NCBI RefSeq assembly: GCF_036503815.1
Contig: NZ_AP027764.1
Location: 744,001-808,000 of the forward strand
Length of the DNA: 64,000 nucleotides
DNA from: Escherichia coli
GTDB lineage: Bacteria > Pseudomonadota > Gammaproteobacteria > Enterobacterales > Enterobacteriaceae
Reading direction: 5' to 3'
This document shows positions 63,436-64,000 of this stretch, piece by piece (the stretch's first letter is position 1; each line of letters begins with the position of its first letter). The translations under genes and the position numbers were made by a program. A model generated the notes under the pieces. That model was given only the letters and a program-made list of their open reading frames with translations. It had not been told where the DNA came from and did no database searches.

Positions 63436-64000
63436 ATGACTGGAGATAACACCCTCATCCATTCTCACGGCATTAACCGTCGTGATTTCATGAAGCTTTG
63501 TGCAGCATTAGCCGCCACCATGGGGTTAAGTAGCAAAGCCGCTGCAGAAATGGCCGAATCGGTTACTAACCCGCAGCGTCCGCCAGTTATCTGGATTGGC
63601 GCGCAGGAGTGCACCGGTTGTACGGAATCTCTGCTTCGTGCAACGCATCCAACTGTAGAAAACCTCGTGCTGGAGACTATCTCTCTGGAGTATCACGAAG
63701 TGCTTTCCGCCGCCTTCGGTCATCAGGTCGAAGAGAACAAACATAACGCTCTCGAGAAGTACAAAGGGCAGTATGTGTTAGTGGTGGATGGTTCCATCCC
63801 ATTAAAAGATAATGGTATTTATTGCATGGTTGCCGGTGAGCCGATTGTGGATCACATCCGCAAAGCGGCGGAAGGCGCAGCAGCCATTATCGCTATCGGT
63901 TCCTGCTCTGCGTGGGGCGGTGTTGCCGCAGCTGGAGTTAACCCAACTGGCGCTGTCAGCCTGCAAGAAGTTCTGCCGGGCAAAACCGTTATCAACATTC
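63436..64000 (+). CDS. hybO: Hydrogenase-2 small subunit HybO (3' end cut off)
   Basis: 188 codons present of about 372; open to the window edge. Tat signal with NRRDFMK (Arg15-Arg16) and hydrophobic LCAALAATMGLSS. Mature part begins the Fe-S cluster domain: IWIGAQECTGCTESLL (proximal-cluster CxxC) and GSCSAWGGVAAAG. Carries three Fe-S clusters passing electrons between the NiFe site of HybC and the quinone pool via HybA/HybB. First gene of hybOABCDEFG; AT-rich leader 63248-63435. Confidence 0.97.
   Translation, partial: MTGDNTLIHSHGINRRDFMKLCAALAATMGLSSKAAAEMAESVTNPQRPPVIWIGAQECTGCTESLLRATHPTVENLVLETISLEYHEVLSAAFGHQVEENKHNALEKYKGQYVLVVDGSIPLKDNGIYCMVAGEPIVDHIRKAAEGAAAIIAIGSCSAWGGVAAAGVNPTGAVSLQEVLPGKTVINI

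Overview
The window is a chromosomal segment from an Escherichia coli strain, or a very close Escherichia relative. Nearly every product (RpoD, DnaG, ParC/ParE, TolC, TtdABT/TtdR, GlnE, HldE, QseBC, ExbBD, MetC, HybO) matches the E. coli family member in length and motifs, and gene order follows the K-12 yqjI-to-hybO segment. It is not K-12 itself. By recalled K-12 order (no alignment was run), the ygiL-yqiGHI fimbrial block between ubiK and glgS and the mqsRA-ygiS block between ygiV and parC are missing. There is one Sib/Ibs toxin-antitoxin copy where K-12 has two. yghX is intact, whereas I recall it as broken in K-12. An extra Lpp-like lipoprotein gene sits beside yqhH, and an IS200/IS605-type element separates ygiM from ygiF.

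Layout, left to right. 1-1.6 kb: nickel/iron pair yqjI (cut by the window edge) and yqjH with palindromic operators and a Fur box. 1.6-2.4 kb: tRNA-Ile2 (ileX) and mug. 2.4-6.5 kb: macromolecular synthesis operon rpsU-dnaG-rpoD, divergent from tsaD (6.8-7.8 kb). 7.8-12 kb: tartrate operon ttdABT and its regulator ttdR. 12-16 kb: envelope and RNA genes plsY, folB, uppP, cca, ygiM. 16.25-18.09 kb: transposon with divergent tnpA and tnpB. 18.1-23.7 kb: ygiF-glnE-hldE. 23.8-24.0 kb: Sib/Ibs. 24.1-27.3 kb: yqiK, yqiJ, glgS, ubiK. 27.4-28.3 kb: FMN riboswitch and ribB. 28.5-32.4 kb: a small membrane protein, zupT, ygiD, ygiC, ygiB. 32.5-38.6 kb: tolC, divergent from nudF-yqiB-cpdA-yqiA-parE.

38.6-43.4 kb: ygiN, mdaB, ygiZ, qseCB, ygiW, ygiV. 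43.7-50.8 kb: parC, plsC, ftsP, ygiQ. 50.8-52.3 kb: two Lpp-like lipoproteins and yqhG. 52.4-55.7 kb: aldehyde-detoxification genes dkgA and yqhD, divergent from their regulator yqhC. 55.7-59.1 kb: yghB, metC (MetJ boxes), exbBD (Fur box). 59.1-63.3 kb: yghA, yqhA, yghZ, yghX, yghW. 63.4 kb to the end: the first half of hybO (hydrogenase-2 small subunit), cut by the window edge.

Most of the window is ordinary core genome. The main accessory feature is the transposon. Its TnpB keeps the RuvC D-E-D triad and the zinc cysteines, and its TnpA keeps the HUH motif and catalytic Tyr. It lies between a promoter-like sequence and the ygiF-glnE genes. I found no CRISPR array, prophage or clearly new multigene system.
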